64,000 nucleotides of DNA, taken from the NCBI GenBank assembly GCA_947599925.1, contig CANQFT010000001.1, positions 124,001 through 188,000 of the forward strand. Direction: 5' to 3'. Positions 31,238-40,016 of this stretch are shown piece after piece. Under the pieces are notes generated by a model. That model saw only the letters and a list, made by a program, of their open reading frames with translations. It did not search any database and had not been told where the DNA came from. The position numbers were made by a program, and so were the translations under genes. Source of the DNA: an uncultured Oscillospiraceae bacterium (GTDB lineage Bacteria > Bacillota > Clostridia > Oscillospirales > Oscillospiraceae). How positions within the stretch are numbered: the first letter of the stretch is position 1; each line of letters starts with the position of its first letter.

Positions 31238-32416
31238 ATGAGAGAGATCATCTTGCTGAAGCTGGGAGAGCTGGTCCTGAAAGGGGGCAACCGGCGGAGC
31301 TTTGAGGAAAAGCTGATGCATAACGCCCGGCGGCGGCTCAAACCCTATGGAAAGTTCCAGGTCTACACCCGGCAGTCCACCGCCTACGTTGAGCCCCAGG
31401 ACGAGAGCTGTGACATGGACGGGGCTTACCTGGCCATGGAGCGGCTCTTTGGCGTGGTGGGCATCGCCCGCGCCTACGCCTGCCCCAAGGACCTGGATGC
31501 GATCGTGGCCGGGGCGCGGGAGTACCTGGCCCCGAAGCTCACCGCCGCGGGCAGTTTCAAGGTGGAGTCCAAGCGCTCGGACAAGACCTTCCCCATGACC
31601 TCCATCCAGATCAGCCAGTATGTGGGCGGCGAGCTCCAGGACGCCTTCCCCCACCTCAAGGTGGAGATGAAGCGCCCGGAGCTGACCGTCCATGTGGAGG
31701 TCCGGGACTACGCCGCCTTTGTCCACGCCGACCCGGACCCCGGCGCGGGCGGTCTGCCCGTGGGCATGGGCGGCCGGGCGGTGTGCCTCCTCTCCGGCGG
31801 CATCGACTCCCCCGTGGCCGCCTGGATGATGACCAAGCGTGGCCTGGGGCTGGAGATGGTCCACTTCTTCTCCTACCCCTACACCTCCGAGGCCGCCAAG
31901 GAGAAGGTCTTTGACCTGACCCGCAAGCTGGTGCCCTGGTGTGGACGGCTGACGGTCCATGTGGTCCCCTTCACCAAGATCCAGGAGGAGATGCGCCGGG
32001 TGGTGCCGGAGGCGTACTTCACCCTTGTCATGCGGCGTTTTATGATGCGTATCGCGGAGCAGGTGGCCCGGCGCACGGGCTGCGAGTGCCTCATCACCGG
32101 GGAGAGTCTGGGCCAGGTGGCCAGCCAGACCACCCAGGCCATGGCCTGCACCGGCGCCGTGTGTACCCTGCCCGTTTTCCGGCCCCTGATCGGCATGGAC
32201 AAGGAGGAGATCATCCGCATCGCCCGGAAGATCGACACCTTTGATACCTCGATTTTGCCCTACGAGGACTGCTGTACCGTTTTCACGCCCCGCCATCCCC
32301 GGACCCACCCCAAGCTGGAGGAGGTGGAGGAGGCGGAAAAGGACCTGGACGTGGACGCCCTGGTGGCCGAGGCCACATCCGCCATCGAGCGGGTCTACTT
32401 CTCGCCGGAGAAGTGA
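31238..32416 (+). CDS. thiI: tRNA 4-thiouridine synthase ThiI (no rhodanese domain)
   Basis: It adenylates and thiolates U8 of tRNA and may supply sulfur for thiazole synthesis. The start at 31238 follows AGAGGAG and gives 392 residues. Domains are an N-terminal ferredoxin-like fold (LKLGELVLKGGNRRSFE), THUMP (~60-165), and the PP-loop ATPase with LLSGGIDSPVAAW near residue 185, GESLGQVASQT, and a C-terminal YEDCCTVFTPRHP. The C-terminal rhodanese domain of E. coli ThiI is absent, as in Firmicutes, where a dedicated cysteine desulfurase supplies sulfur directly. No such desulfurase lies next to it here. Confidence 0.95.
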   Translation: MREIILLKLGELVLKGGNRRSFEEKLMHNARRRLKPYGKFQVYTRQSTAYVEPQDESCDMDGAYLAMERLFGVVGIARAYACPKDLDAIVAGAREYLAPKLTAAGSFKVESKRSDKTFPMTSIQISQYVGGELQDAFPHLKVEMKRPELTVHVEVRDYAAFVHADPDPGAGGLPVGMGGRAVCLLSGGIDSPVAAWMMTKRGLGLEMVHFFSYPYTSEAAKEKVFDLTRKLVPWCGRLTVHVVPFTKIQEEMRRVVPEAYFTLVMRRFMMRIAEQVARRTGCECLITGESLGQVASQTTQAMACTGAVCTLPVFRPLIGMDKEEIIRIARKIDTFDTSILPYEDCCTVFTPRHPRTHPKLEEVEEAEKDLDVDALVAEATSAIERVYFSPEK

Positions 32417-32466
32417 AAGAACACAGCCATCCCCGCGCCACGAATCATTGAGAAAGGGGCGATACC

Positions 32467-33735
32467 ATGACCCACACCGCCGAGATCCTCTGCGTGGGGA
32501 CCGAGCTCCTGCTGGGGGAGATCCTGAACACCAACGCCCAGTTTCTCTGCCAACAGCTGTCGGCCCTGGGCGTCAACGTCTACTACCAGACGGTGGTGGG
32601 GGACAACCCCGGCCGTCTGGCCCGGGCGGTGGAGCTGGCCCGCGCCAGAGCGGACGTCATCATCACCACCGGCGGCCTGGGCCCCACCTGCGACGACCTG
32701 ACCAAGCAGACCCTGGCCCGGTGCTTTGGCAAAAAGCTGGTCCGGGACGCCCAGAGCGAGCGCCGCATCCGGGACTACTTTGCCTCGCGGCTCCACAGCG
32801 GCGGGATGCCGGAGAACAATCTCCAGCAGGCCATGCTGCCGGAGGACTGCGTCATTCTCCAAAATGACTGGGGCACGGCCCCCGGCTGTATCTTCCAGGC
32901 CCAGGGGTGCCACGTCATCATGCTGCCCGGCCCGCCCAGGGAGTGCTGCCCCATGTTCCTGGAGCGGGTGGCCCCCTACCTGCGCGCCCTCTCCGGCCAG
33001 ACCATCCTCTCCCGCTCCCTCCGGGTGTTTGGCATGGGGGAATCCGCCGTGGAGGAGCGTCTGCGCCGGCGGATGAACGCCATGGAAAACCCCACCTTGG
33101 CCCCTTACGCCAAGACCGGCGAGGTGGAGCTGCGCCTGACGGCCAGGGCGGAGAGCCCGGCGGCCGCCCGCGCCCTCATCGCCCCTGCGGAGGAGGAACT
33201 GCGGGCGCTGTTGGGGGACCTGATCTACGGCGCCGACGTGGACAGCATCGAGCAGGTGGCCGTGGCGCTGCTCCAGGACCGGGGCCTGACCCTGGGCTGT
33301 GCCGAGAGCTGTACCGGCGGCCTCATCGCCAAGCGCGTCACCGACCTGCCCGGCGTCTCCTCTGTGTTCAAAGGCGGCCTTGTCACCTACTGTGACCAGG
33401 CCAAGGAGTCCCTGCTGGCCGTGCCCAGAGCCCTGCTGGACCGCCACGGCGCGGTGAGCCGGGAAGTCGCCCTCGCCATGGCCCAGGGCGCCCGGACCGC
33501 CCTGGGCTGTGACCTGGCCGTGGCCACCACCGGCGTGGCCGGGCCCGACAGCGACGACCGGGGCAACCCGGTGGGCCTTGTCTATGTGGCCCTGGCCTGG
33601 GACGGCGGATCCTTCTGCCGGCAGACCCAGCTGGGCCTTGGCCGTGACCGGGTCCGCGTCTGCGCCGCCCACCACGCCTTCGACCTCCTCCGCCGCCACC
33701 TCCAAGGTTTACCCCTAGAACTCCGCCCCACATAA
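32467..33735 (+). CDS. cinA: CinA-family protein (NMN deamidase / competence-damage protein)
   Basis: The 422-residue two-domain protein has an N-terminal MoaB/CinA fold (ILCVGTELLLGEILNTNA, TTGGLGPTCDDLTKQ) and a C-terminal PncC amidase domain (~260-420). The PncC domain shows AESCTGGLIAKRVTDLPG, VFKGGLVTY and TTGVAGPDSDDRGNPVG. PncC deamidates nicotinamide mononucleotide in the NAD salvage cycle; CinA proteins may also bind ADP-ribose. AAAGGGG precedes the ATG. It is the last gene of yifB-thiI-cinA and is followed at once by a strong terminator. Confidence 0.95.
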   Translation: MTHTAEILCVGTELLLGEILNTNAQFLCQQLSALGVNVYYQTVVGDNPGRLARAVELARARADVIITTGGLGPTCDDLTKQTLARCFGKKLVRDAQSERRIRDYFASRLHSGGMPENNLQQAMLPEDCVILQNDWGTAPGCIFQAQGCHVIMLPGPPRECCPMFLERVAPYLRALSGQTILSRSLRVFGMGESAVEERLRRRMNAMENPTLAPYAKTGEVELRLTARAESPAAARALIAPAEEELRALLGDLIYGADVDSIEQVAVALLQDRGLTLGCAESCTGGLIAKRVTDLPGVSSVFKGGLVTYCDQAKESLLAVPRALLDRHGAVSREVALAMAQGARTALGCDLAVATTGVAGPDSDDRGNPVGLVYVALAWDGGSFCRQTQLGLGRDRVRVCAAHHAFDLLRRHLQGLPLELRPT

Positions 33736-33737
33736 AC

Positions 33738-33769
33738 AAAGCGGACCGCTGAAGCGGTCCGCTTTATTT
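33738..33769 (+). terminator. Terminator of yifB-thiI-cinA
   Basis: A 12-bp stem (AAAGCGGACCGC with GCGGTCCGCTTT, loop TGAA) is followed by ATTTAT. It starts two bases after the cinA stop. Confidence 0.88.
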
Positions 33770-33772
33770 ATC

Positions 33773-34082
33773 AAAAAAGCCTCGCAGAGTTTCGCGCCGC
33801 CAGGCGCGAAAAACTGTCAAAGAAGTGGCAAAGCCACTTCTTTGATTATTTTTTGCGGCCCGCCGCAGCGCACGACCCGGCCACCGAGGTAGCCGGGTCG
33901 CACGTTTGCGGGCCGAGATGTCGCGCCTCGCCTGTTCGCGACGCCCGGCTTCACTGCGTTCGGGAAAAATCCGCTGGGCTTTGCCCAGCCTGTTTTTTCC
34001 CTCCCTCCGCTCCATCCGGGCTGCTCACGACGGCTCGGCGCTTCCCTGTATTTTTTGCCAGGCGCGTGTCCTGGCAAAAAAT
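33773..34082. repeat. Convergent-junction element, copy 2 (composite), cinA/pnp
   Basis: Modules in order: a 39-nt palindromic module (33773-33811), identical in reverse to 41220-41257 or nearly so; a terminator hairpin (TCAAAGAAGTGGC arms, 33817-33845) with T tail; the 63-nt nested stem-loop (33855-33917); about 130 nt of sequence not repeated elsewhere in the window; and a 34-nt hairpin (34049-34082, TTTTTTGCCAGG with CCTGGCAAAAAA) identical to 41174-41207. The last hairpin abuts the pnp stop and can end pnp transcription. There is no credible ORF in this 350-bp gap. Confidence 0.85.
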
Positions 34083-34085
34083 TTA

Positions 34086-36233
34086 TTATGATTCTTTCGC
34101 GCCCTTGGCGCCGCGGTTTTCCAGTTCCCGCAGAGCGTCTTTGTAGGAGAGGTTCCACCGGCCCTTCTCGTCGATCTCCATGAACTTGACCCAGATCATG
34201 TCGCCGATGTTCACCACGTCCTCCACCTTCTCCACCCTGTGGTTGGCCAGTTTGGAGATGTGGACCAGCCCGTCCTTGCCGGGGGCCAGCTCCACAAAGG
34301 CGCCAAAGGGCATGATGGACACCACCTTGCCGTAGTACAGCTGCCCCACCTCCGGGACGAACACGATGGTATCGATCATCTTCTTGGCCTTCTCGCAGCT
34401 GGCGGCGTCGGGGGAGGCGATGTGGATGGTGCCGTCCTCCTCAATGTCGATCTGGGCGCCGGACTCGGCGGTGATCTTCTGGATGACGCTGCCGCCCTTG
34501 CCGATGACGTCGCGGATGTTCTCCGGGTCGATCTTCATGGTGAGCATCTTGGGGGCGTAGGGGCTGACCTCAGGCCGCGGCTGGGCGATGCAGGGGAGCA
34601 TGATCTCGTCCAGAATGGCGAACCGGGCGTCCCTGGTGATGTCCAGCGCCTCTTTGATGATGGCGTGGGTCAGACCGTCGTTTTTAATGTCCATCTGGAT
34701 GGCGGTGATGCCGGCCTTGGTGCCCGCCACCTTGAAGTCCATCTCCCCGTGGAAGTCCTCCACGCCCTGGATGTCGATAAAGGTGGTGAAGCCGCCGTCG
34801 TCGTCCTGAATGAGCCCGCAGGAGATGCCCGCCACCGGCGCGGAGATGGGCACGCCCGCGTCCATCAAAGCCAGGGTGGAGCCGCAGATGGAGCCCTGGG
34901 AGGTGGAGCCGTTGGAGCTGAGCACCTCGCTGACCACGCGGATGGCGTAGGGGAAGGTGTCCACGTCGGGGAGAACGGGCTCCAGCGCCCGCTGGGCCAG
35001 GGCGCCGTGGCCCTTTTCCCGGCGGTTGGTGGACCGGCTGGCCCTGGCCTCGCCGGTGGAGTAGGCGGGGAAGTTGTAGTGGTGCATATAGCGCACCTCC
35101 TCCTCTTCCCAGATGGTGTCCATCTTCTGGGCGGCGGAGAGGGTGTTCAGGGTGCAGACGGAGAGGACCTGGGTCTGGCCGCGGGTGAAGAGGCCCGAGC
35201 CGTGGACCCTGGGCAGCACGCCCACTTGGGCGGCCAGGGGCCGGATCTCGTTCCTGGCCCGGCCGTCGACCCTGTGCCCCTCCAGCAGCCACGCCTTGAC
35301 GATCTTCTTCTGGAACTTGTAGGTGATCTCTTCCAGATACTGGTCCATGTCCGGATGGGCGTCCAGATACTTCTCGTGCCACTTCTCGATCATGGCGTTC
35401 CAGCGGGTCTCCCGGACGTTCTTGTCGTCGGTGTCCATGGCGGCCTTGGCCTCGTCCATGAAGTTGGCCACGATGTCGTCAAAGAGCTCCTGGTCGAAGG
35501 CGGCGTGGTCGTAGGTCATCTTCTCCTTGCCGATCTCGGCCACCATCTGGTCGATCAGGTCGATCTGCCGCTTGGCCTCCTCGTGGGCCTGGCAGATGGC
35601 GTCATACATAATGTCATCGGGCAGCTCCTTGGCCCCGGCCTCGATCATGATCACCTTTTCCCGGCTGGCGGCCACGGTCAGATCCAGCTTGGAGGCGTGG
35701 CGCTGGGCCTGGGTGGGGTTGAGCACGATCCGCCCGTCCACATAGCCCGCCTCCACGCAGCCGATGGGCCCGGCCCAGGGAATGTCGCTGACGGCCAGAC
35801 AGGCGCTCACGCCGAACATGGCGGTCATCTCCGGGGAGCAGTCCCGGTCCAGGCTCATGACGGTGCAAGTGACCACCACGTCGTTGCGGAAGTCGTAGGG
35901 GAACAGGGGCCGGATGGAGCGGTCGATGACCCGGCTGGCCAGCACCGCGGGCAGACTGGGCTGCCCTTCCCGGCGCAGGAAGGAGCCGGGGATACGCCCC
36001 ACGGCGTAGAGCTTTTCCTCAAAGTCCACGCTCAGCGGGAAGAAGTCCACGCCGTCGCGGGGACGGGGCGCGGCGGTGATGGCCACCAGCACCGTGGTGT
36101 CGCCGTAGGTGACCAGCGCGCTGGCGTTAGCCAACTCGGCCACGCGGCCCATCTCGATGGTGAGCTTGCGGCCCAGCAGGTCCATGGACCAGGTCTTGGT
36201 GTTGAACTGCTTGTGGGTGATAACGGTTGACAT
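34086..36233 (-). CDS. pnp: Polyribonucleotide nucleotidyltransferase (PNPase)
   Basis: This phosphorolytic 3'-5' exoribonuclease has 715 residues, the family length. Domains: RNase PH 1 (~10-145; ETALVTYGDT-type segment seen as ALVTYGDTTVLV), an all-helical linker (~150-240), RNase PH 2 (~315-545; GSGLFTRGQTQVLSVCTL, NRREKGHGALAQRAL, the catalytic segment DFKVAGTKAGITAIQMD), KH (~555-615; IRDVIGKGGSVIQKI), and S1 (~625-695; GAFVELAPGKDGLVHIS). All catalytic regions appear intact. It follows rpsO in the standard order, separated by a 165-nt structured spacer, and has GGAGG upstream of the ATG. Confidence 0.97.
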   Translation of the reverse strand: MSTVITHKQFNTKTWSMDLLGRKLTIEMGRVAELANASALVTYGDTTVLVAITAAPRPRDGVDFFPLSVDFEEKLYAVGRIPGSFLRREGQPSLPAVLASRVIDRSIRPLFPYDFRNDVVVTCTVMSLDRDCSPEMTAMFGVSACLAVSDIPWAGPIGCVEAGYVDGRIVLNPTQAQRHASKLDLTVAASREKVIMIEAGAKELPDDIMYDAICQAHEEAKRQIDLIDQMVAEIGKEKMTYDHAAFDQELFDDIVANFMDEAKAAMDTDDKNVRETRWNAMIEKWHEKYLDAHPDMDQYLEEITYKFQKKIVKAWLLEGHRVDGRARNEIRPLAAQVGVLPRVHGSGLFTRGQTQVLSVCTLNTLSAAQKMDTIWEEEEVRYMHHYNFPAYSTGEARASRSTNRREKGHGALAQRALEPVLPDVDTFPYAIRVVSEVLSSNGSTSQGSICGSTLALMDAGVPISAPVAGISCGLIQDDDGGFTTFIDIQGVEDFHGEMDFKVAGTKAGITAIQMDIKNDGLTHAIIKEALDITRDARFAILDEIMLPCIAQPRPEVSPYAPKMLTMKIDPENIRDVIGKGGSVIQKITAESGAQIDIEEDGTIHIASPDAASCEKAKKMIDTIVFVPEVGQLYYGKVVSIMPFGAFVELAPGKDGLVHISKLANHRVEKVEDVVNIGDMIWVKFMEIDEKGRWNLSYKDALRELENRGAKGAKES

Positions 36234-36270
36234 GGGGTTTCCTCCTTTGTGTTGTTCCCCCGCCCCTCTC

Positions 36271-36319
36271 TTAGCACTTGAAGCTGGGTCGAATGGCTCG
36301 GCCTACCTTCAACTGCTAA
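36271..36319 (-). ncRNA. Long stem-loop in the pnp leader
   Basis: TTAGCACTTGAAG (36271-36283) and CTTCAACTGCTAA (36307-36319) form a 12-of-13 bp stem, extended inward by a further imperfect helix to about 24 bp. It lies 38 nt before pnp. In E. coli a comparable leader duplex is cut by RNase III and lets PNPase repress itself; a similar role here is an inference. Confidence 0.6.
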
Positions 36320-36344
36320 CAAAGGAGACAAGGGGGAGAATTTT

Positions 36345-36386
36345 GTCAAAGGGTGGCGTGGCAAGCCACACCACCCTTTGCAGTTG
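36345..36386 (-). terminator. Stem-loop after rpsO without a T tract
   Basis: CAAAGGGTGGCGTGGC (36347-36362) and its near-complement (36365-36380) make a 16-bp stem with one mismatch, flanked by GTCAA/TTGAC. The minus-strand tail ACAAAATTC is not T-rich, so this is more likely a processing or stability hairpin than a full terminator. Confidence 0.55.
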
Positions 36387-36398
36387 ACGATCTCGTGT

Positions 36399-36665
36399 TT
36401 ACTTGCGGATGCCCAGCTTGGCGATGATGGCGCGGTAGCGCTCGATGTCCTTCTTCATCAGGTAGTCCAGCAGCTTCCGGCGCTGGCCGATCATCTTGTA
36501 GAGGCCCCGGCGGGAGTGGTTGTCGTGGATGTGGACCTGCAAGTGCTCGGTGAGCTGGGCGATGCGGGCGGTGAGGATGGCGATCTGGACCTCCGGGGAG
36601 CCCGTGTCGGTGGGATGGGTGCGGTTGGCCTCGATGACTTCTGTTTTCTGGTCTTTGCGGATCAT
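36399..36665 (-). CDS. rpsO: 30S ribosomal protein S15
   Basis: The start at 36665 ([20 protein letters not shown]) gives 88 residues, the universal S15 size; the in-frame GTG at 36677 is upstream of AGGTGG. Typical segments are [34 protein letters not shown] and [13 protein letters not shown]15 binds 16S rRNA at an early assembly step and often represses its own mRNA. It heads rpsO-pnp with a strong promoter about 115 nt upstream. Confidence 0.97.
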   Translation of the reverse strand: MIRKDQKTEVIEANRTHPTDTGSPEVQIAILTARIAQLTEHLQVHIHDNHSRRGLYKMIGQRRKLLDYLMKKDIERYRAIIAKLGIRK

Positions 36666-36778
36666 GGAAAATTCCACCTTTCATAGAGATTTGCCCAGAG
36701 CCGAGACCGGGGCCGGTGTGAGCCGCGGGTCACAGCAAAGGGTAGCAAAACCAGCGTCTGTATCCACAGAACTGAGAT

Positions 36779-36807
36779 AGTTTAGCACAACCTGGCGGAA
36801 TTGTCAA
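36779..36807 (-). promoter_or_regulatory. sigma-A promoter of rpsO-pnp
   Basis: A consensus TTGACA (36807-36802) and TAAACT (36784-36779) are 17 bp apart, with an extended-type TG before the -10. The ~105-nt leader before rpsO has room for S15 autoregulation, but I cannot identify the structure. Confidence 0.85.
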
Positions 36808-36835
36808 CGAAAATTCCGCGCCTACCCCTTACGAT

Positions 36836-36864
36836 TTGCATTTCTCCGCGCGATATGCTACAAT
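36836..36864 (+). promoter_or_regulatory. sigma-A promoter of the DEAD-box helicase gene
   Basis: TTGCAT (36836-36841) and TACAAT (36859-36864) are 17 bp apart, with TG before the -10. It is divergent from the rpsO promoter. Confidence 0.85.
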
Positions 36865-36900
36865 GCCATGGAAACATTTTTTATACAAAGGAAGTTTTTT

Positions 36901-38076
36901 ATGGAAATCAACGGCGAGAAGGTAAACGACAAGCAGGACTACAAGGACATGGCCCTGTCCGGACCCATCCTGCGGGCCATCGACCAAAAGGGCTATGTGG
37001 CGGCCACCCCCATCCAGGTGGGGGCCATCCCGCCCTTCATGGCCTGGAAAGACGTGATCGCCAAGGCCCCCACCGGCACGGGCAAGACCTTCGCCTTTGG
37101 CATCCCCATGGTGGAGCACACCGACCCCGCCGGCCAGGACGTCACCGGCCTGGTCCTGGCCCCCACCCGTGAGCTGGCCCTCCAGATCCAGGACGAGCTG
37201 CGGGACCTGTGCGCCTTCAAAGAGGGGGTCCGCGCCGTCTGTCTCTACGGCGGCGCCCCCATCGAAAGACAGATCCAGGCCCTGAAAAAGAACCCCCAGA
37301 TCGTGGTGGCCACCCCAGGCCGCCTCATGGACCACATGAAGCGCCGCACCGTCCGGCTGGACAAGGTGGAGACGGTGGTGCTGGATGAGGCGGACCGGAT
37401 GCTGGACATGGGCTTCATCCGGGACGTGACCCGGATCCTGGACGCCGTGCCCCACCGCCGGAACCTGGGGATGTTCTCCGCCACCATCTCCCGCGAGGTG
37501 CTGGACATCTCCTGGGTCTACCAGCGGGACCCTGTGGAGATCACCGTCCAGGCCGTGGCGGAAAACAAGCCCGACATCCAGCAGTACCGCATCGAGGTGG
37601 ACCGGGGCGACAAGGCGGAGTTGACCGAAAAACTCCTCAACGCCGGCGGCTACGAGCGGGCCATCGCCTTTTGCAACACCAAGAGCATGACCGACCGCCT
37701 GGCCTCCATGCTCCGCCTCCGCGGGGTCCAGGCCGACGCCATCCACGGCGACATCCAGCAGCGGGTCCGGGAGAAAGTCCTCACCCAGTTCCGGGACGGC
37801 AAGCTCCGCGTCCTGGTGGCCACCGACGTGGCCGCCCGCGGCCTGGACATCGACGACGTGGACGTGGTGTTCAACTACGACGTGCCCGACGAGAACGAGT
37901 ATTACATCCACCGCATCGGGCGCACCGGCCGGGCCAAGCGCCACGGCGTGGCCTATACCCTGGTGGCCTCCGTCACCGAGGCCCTCCGCATGGACGACAT
38001 TCAAAAAGGCACCCGCAACACCGTCATCCCGCTGAAATACGAAAACGGCGTGCTGTTGGAGCTGGAGGGCAAGTAA
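36901..38076 (+). CDS. DEAD-box ATP-dependent RNA helicase
   Basis: The start at 36901 follows AAAGGAAG and gives 391 residues. All helicase motifs are visible: Q motif AATPIQVGAIP, motif I APTGTGKT, Ia APTRELA, Ib TPGRLMDHM, II VLDEADRMLD, III SAT, IV AIAFCNT, V VATDVAARGLDID, and VI YIHRIGRTGRA. The chain ends soon after the second RecA domain, with no C-terminal RNA-binding extension, so it is a minimal core like a short CshB/RhlE type. It lies between rpsO-pnp and rny, which suggests a role in RNA decay. Confidence 0.95.
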   Translation: MEINGEKVNDKQDYKDMALSGPILRAIDQKGYVAATPIQVGAIPPFMAWKDVIAKAPTGTGKTFAFGIPMVEHTDPAGQDVTGLVLAPTRELALQIQDELRDLCAFKEGVRAVCLYGGAPIERQIQALKKNPQIVVATPGRLMDHMKRRTVRLDKVETVVLDEADRMLDMGFIRDVTRILDAVPHRRNLGMFSATISREVLDISWVYQRDPVEITVQAVAENKPDIQQYRIEVDRGDKAELTEKLLNAGGYERAIAFCNTKSMTDRLASMLRLRGVQADAIHGDIQQRVREKVLTQFRDGKLRVLVATDVAARGLDIDDVDVVFNYDVPDENEYYIHRIGRTGRAKRHGVAYTLVASVTEALRMDDIQKGTRNTVIPLKYENGVLLELEGK

Positions 38077-38100
38077 AACCCCCAGACCCCCTCTGCACAG

Positions 38101-38136
38101 AAAACCCCCGCCTGCCACAGCAGACGGGGGTTTTCT
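38101..38136 (+). terminator. Terminator of the DEAD-box helicase gene
   Basis: AAAACCCCCG and CGGGGGTTTT arms (38101-38134, with CTG/CAG pairing inside) are followed by CTTTG. Confidence 0.85.
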
Positions 38137-38141
38137 TTGTC

Positions 38142-38273
38142 AAAAAAGCCTCGCAGAGTTTCGCGCCGAAGGGCCCGCAAACGTGCGCCCCGGCCACCTC
38201 GGTGGCCGGGTCGTGCGCTGCCGCGGGCCGCAAAAAAACTATCAAGGAAGCGGCTTTGCCGCTTCCTTGATAG
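38142..38273 (-). repeat. Convergent-junction element, copy 3 (reversed), DEAD-box gene/rny
   Basis: It contains a 26-nt stretch (38142-38167) shared with the start of copy 2, the 61-nt nested stem-loop on the minus strand (38171-38231), seven T on the minus strand, and the terminator hairpin CTATCAAGGAAGCGGC with its complement (38239-38254, 38258-38273). Read on the minus strand this ends rny transcription, 10 nt after its stop. Confidence 0.85.
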
Positions 38274-38283
38274 TCTAAAGTCT

Positions 38284-39840
38284 TTACTTGGCGTACTCGA
38301 TGACCCTGGTCTCCCGCAGGACGTTGACCTTGATCTGTCCGGGGTACTCCAGCTCCTCCTCGATCTTCTTGGCGATGTCCCTGGCCAGCAGGACCATCTG
38401 GTCCTCGTTGACCTTCTCCGGGGCCACCATGATGCGGACCTCGCGCCCGGCCTGGATGGCGAAGGACTTGTCCACGCCGGGGAAGGAGGCGCACACCTCC
38501 TCCAGCTTTTCCAGCCGCTTGATGTAGTTCTCCACGTTCTCGCGGCGGGCGCCGGGCCGGGCGGCGGAGATGGCGTCGGCCGCCTGGACCAGACAGGCCA
38601 CGATGGTCTTGGGCTCCACGTCGTTGTGGTGGGCCTCGATGGCGTGGATCACCCCGTCGCTCTCGTGGTACTTTCTGGCCAGCTCCACGCCGATCTGCAC
38701 GTGGGAGCCCTCCACCTCGTGGTCGATGGACTTGCCCAGGTCGTGGAGCAGACCGGCCCGCTTGGCCATGGTCACGTCCGCGCCGATCTCGGCGGCCAGC
38801 AGCCCCGCCACATGGCAGACCTCGATGGAGTGGCTCAGCACGTTCTGGCCGTAGCTGGTGCGGTACTTCATCCGGCCCAGCAGTTTGATGAGTTCCGGGT
38901 GCAGGCCGTGGACGTTGGTCTCAAAGACGGCCCGCTCGCCCTCGGCCTTGATGGTGGCGTCCACCTCGCGCTTGGCCTTCTCCACCATCTCCTCGATGCG
39001 GGCGGGGTGGATGCGCCCGTCCTGGATGAGCTTCTCCAGGGCGATGCGGGCGATCTCCCGGCGGACCGGGTCAAAGCAGCTGACGGTGATGGCCTCCGGG
39101 GTGTCGTCGATGATGAGGTCCACCCCCGTCATGGTCTCCAGGGTGCGGATGTTCCGTCCCTCGCGGCCGATGATGCGCCCTTTCAGATCGTCGTTGGGCA
39201 GGGGGACCACCGACACCGTGGCCTCGGCCACATGGTCGGCGGCGCAGCGCTGGATGGCCAGGGAGATGATCTCCTTTGCGGTGTTGTCCGCCTCCTCCTT
39301 GGCCCTGGTCTCGATCTCCTTGACCTTGAGGGCGGCCTCGTGGGTCACTTCCTGGGCCAGCTGGTCTAAGAGGAACTTCTTGGCCTCCTCCACGGTGTAG
39401 CCGGAGATGCGCTCCAACTCCGTCAACTCCTGGGCCTTCAGCTCTTCCAGCTCCACCCTCTGGGCCTCCAGCGCCTCGGTCCTGGCGGCGATGGCCTCCT
39501 CTTTTTTCTCCACGTTTTCCAGCTTTTTGTCCAGATGTTCTTCCTTTTGCTGCAGGCGGTTCTCCTGCTTGGAGAGCTCGGAGCGGCGCTCCTTGACCTC
39601 CGCCTCATGCTCGTTGCGGGCCTTGAGGATCTCCTCTTTGGCCTCGACCAGAGCTTCCCGCTTCTTGCTCTCAGCGGACTTGATGGCGTCGTTGATGATT
39701 CGCTTGGCCTCTTCTTCAGCCGAGCCGATCTCCCGCTCCGCGGCGGACTTGCGCCGGGCGATGCCCAGAGGCACGCCGATGGCGGCGCCCAGCAGAAGGG
39801 CCACGACGCCGATGAGCACGGCGACGAGAATGGGTACCAT
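38284..39840 (-). CDS. rny: Ribonuclease Y
   Basis: This membrane-anchored endoribonuclease initiates mRNA decay in Firmicutes. The 518-residue protein has one N-terminal helix ([21 protein letters not shown]), a long charged coiled coil (~25-200), a KH domain (~210-270; [17 protein letters not shown]), an HD domain (~335-430; [26 protein letters not shown]) with the metal-binding HD pair, and a C-terminal domain. The length and order match B. subtilis RNase Y. It has its own consensus promoter. Confidence 0.97.
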   Translation of the reverse strand: MVPILVAVLIGVVALLLGAAIGVPLGIARRKSAAEREIGSAEEEAKRIINDAIKSAESKKREALVEAKEEILKARNEHEAEVKERRSELSKQENRLQQKEEHLDKKLENVEKKEEAIAARTEALEAQRVELEELKAQELTELERISGYTVEEAKKFLLDQLAQEVTHEAALKVKEIETRAKEEADNTAKEIISLAIQRCAADHVAEATVSVVPLPNDDLKGRIIGREGRNIRTLETMTGVDLIIDDTPEAITVSCFDPVRREIARIALEKLIQDGRIHPARIEEMVEKAKREVDATIKAEGERAVFETNVHGLHPELIKLLGRMKYRTSYGQNVLSHSIEVCHVAGLLAAEIGADVTMAKRAGLLHDLGKSIDHEVEGSHVQIGVELARKYHESDGVIHAIEAHHNDVEPKTIVACLVQAADAISAARPGARRENVENYIKRLEKLEEVCASFPGVDKSFAIQAGREVRIMVAPEKVNEDQMVLLARDIAKKIEEELEYPGQIKVNVLRETRVIEYAK

Positions 39841-39935
39841 TTTGTCTGATCACACCTCTTCTTTCCTTTGATTTTTTGTTCCGTTCTGTTTTGAACAGTC
39901 CCGCGGCCCACAGGGGCCGATAATGAACCAATATT

Positions 39936-39965
39936 ATTGTAAAGCAGTATGGGTCCTCCTGTCAA
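39936..39965 (-). promoter_or_regulatory. sigma-A promoter of rny
   Basis: TTGACA (39965-39960) and TACAAT (39941-39936) are 18 bp apart on the minus strand, giving a leader of about 90 nt. Confidence 0.8.
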
Positions 39966-39986
39966 GGACAAATCGGAGACGGGGCG

Positions 39987-40016
39987 AAAAAAGCGGCCCG
40001 GCGGGGCCGCTTTTTC
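39987..40016 (-). terminator. Terminator of comEB
   Basis: AAGCGGCCC and GGGCCGCTT-type arms (about 39991-40010) are flanked by AAAAAA and TTTTT, giving a T tract on both strands. It lies directly beyond the comEB stop. Confidence 0.88.
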
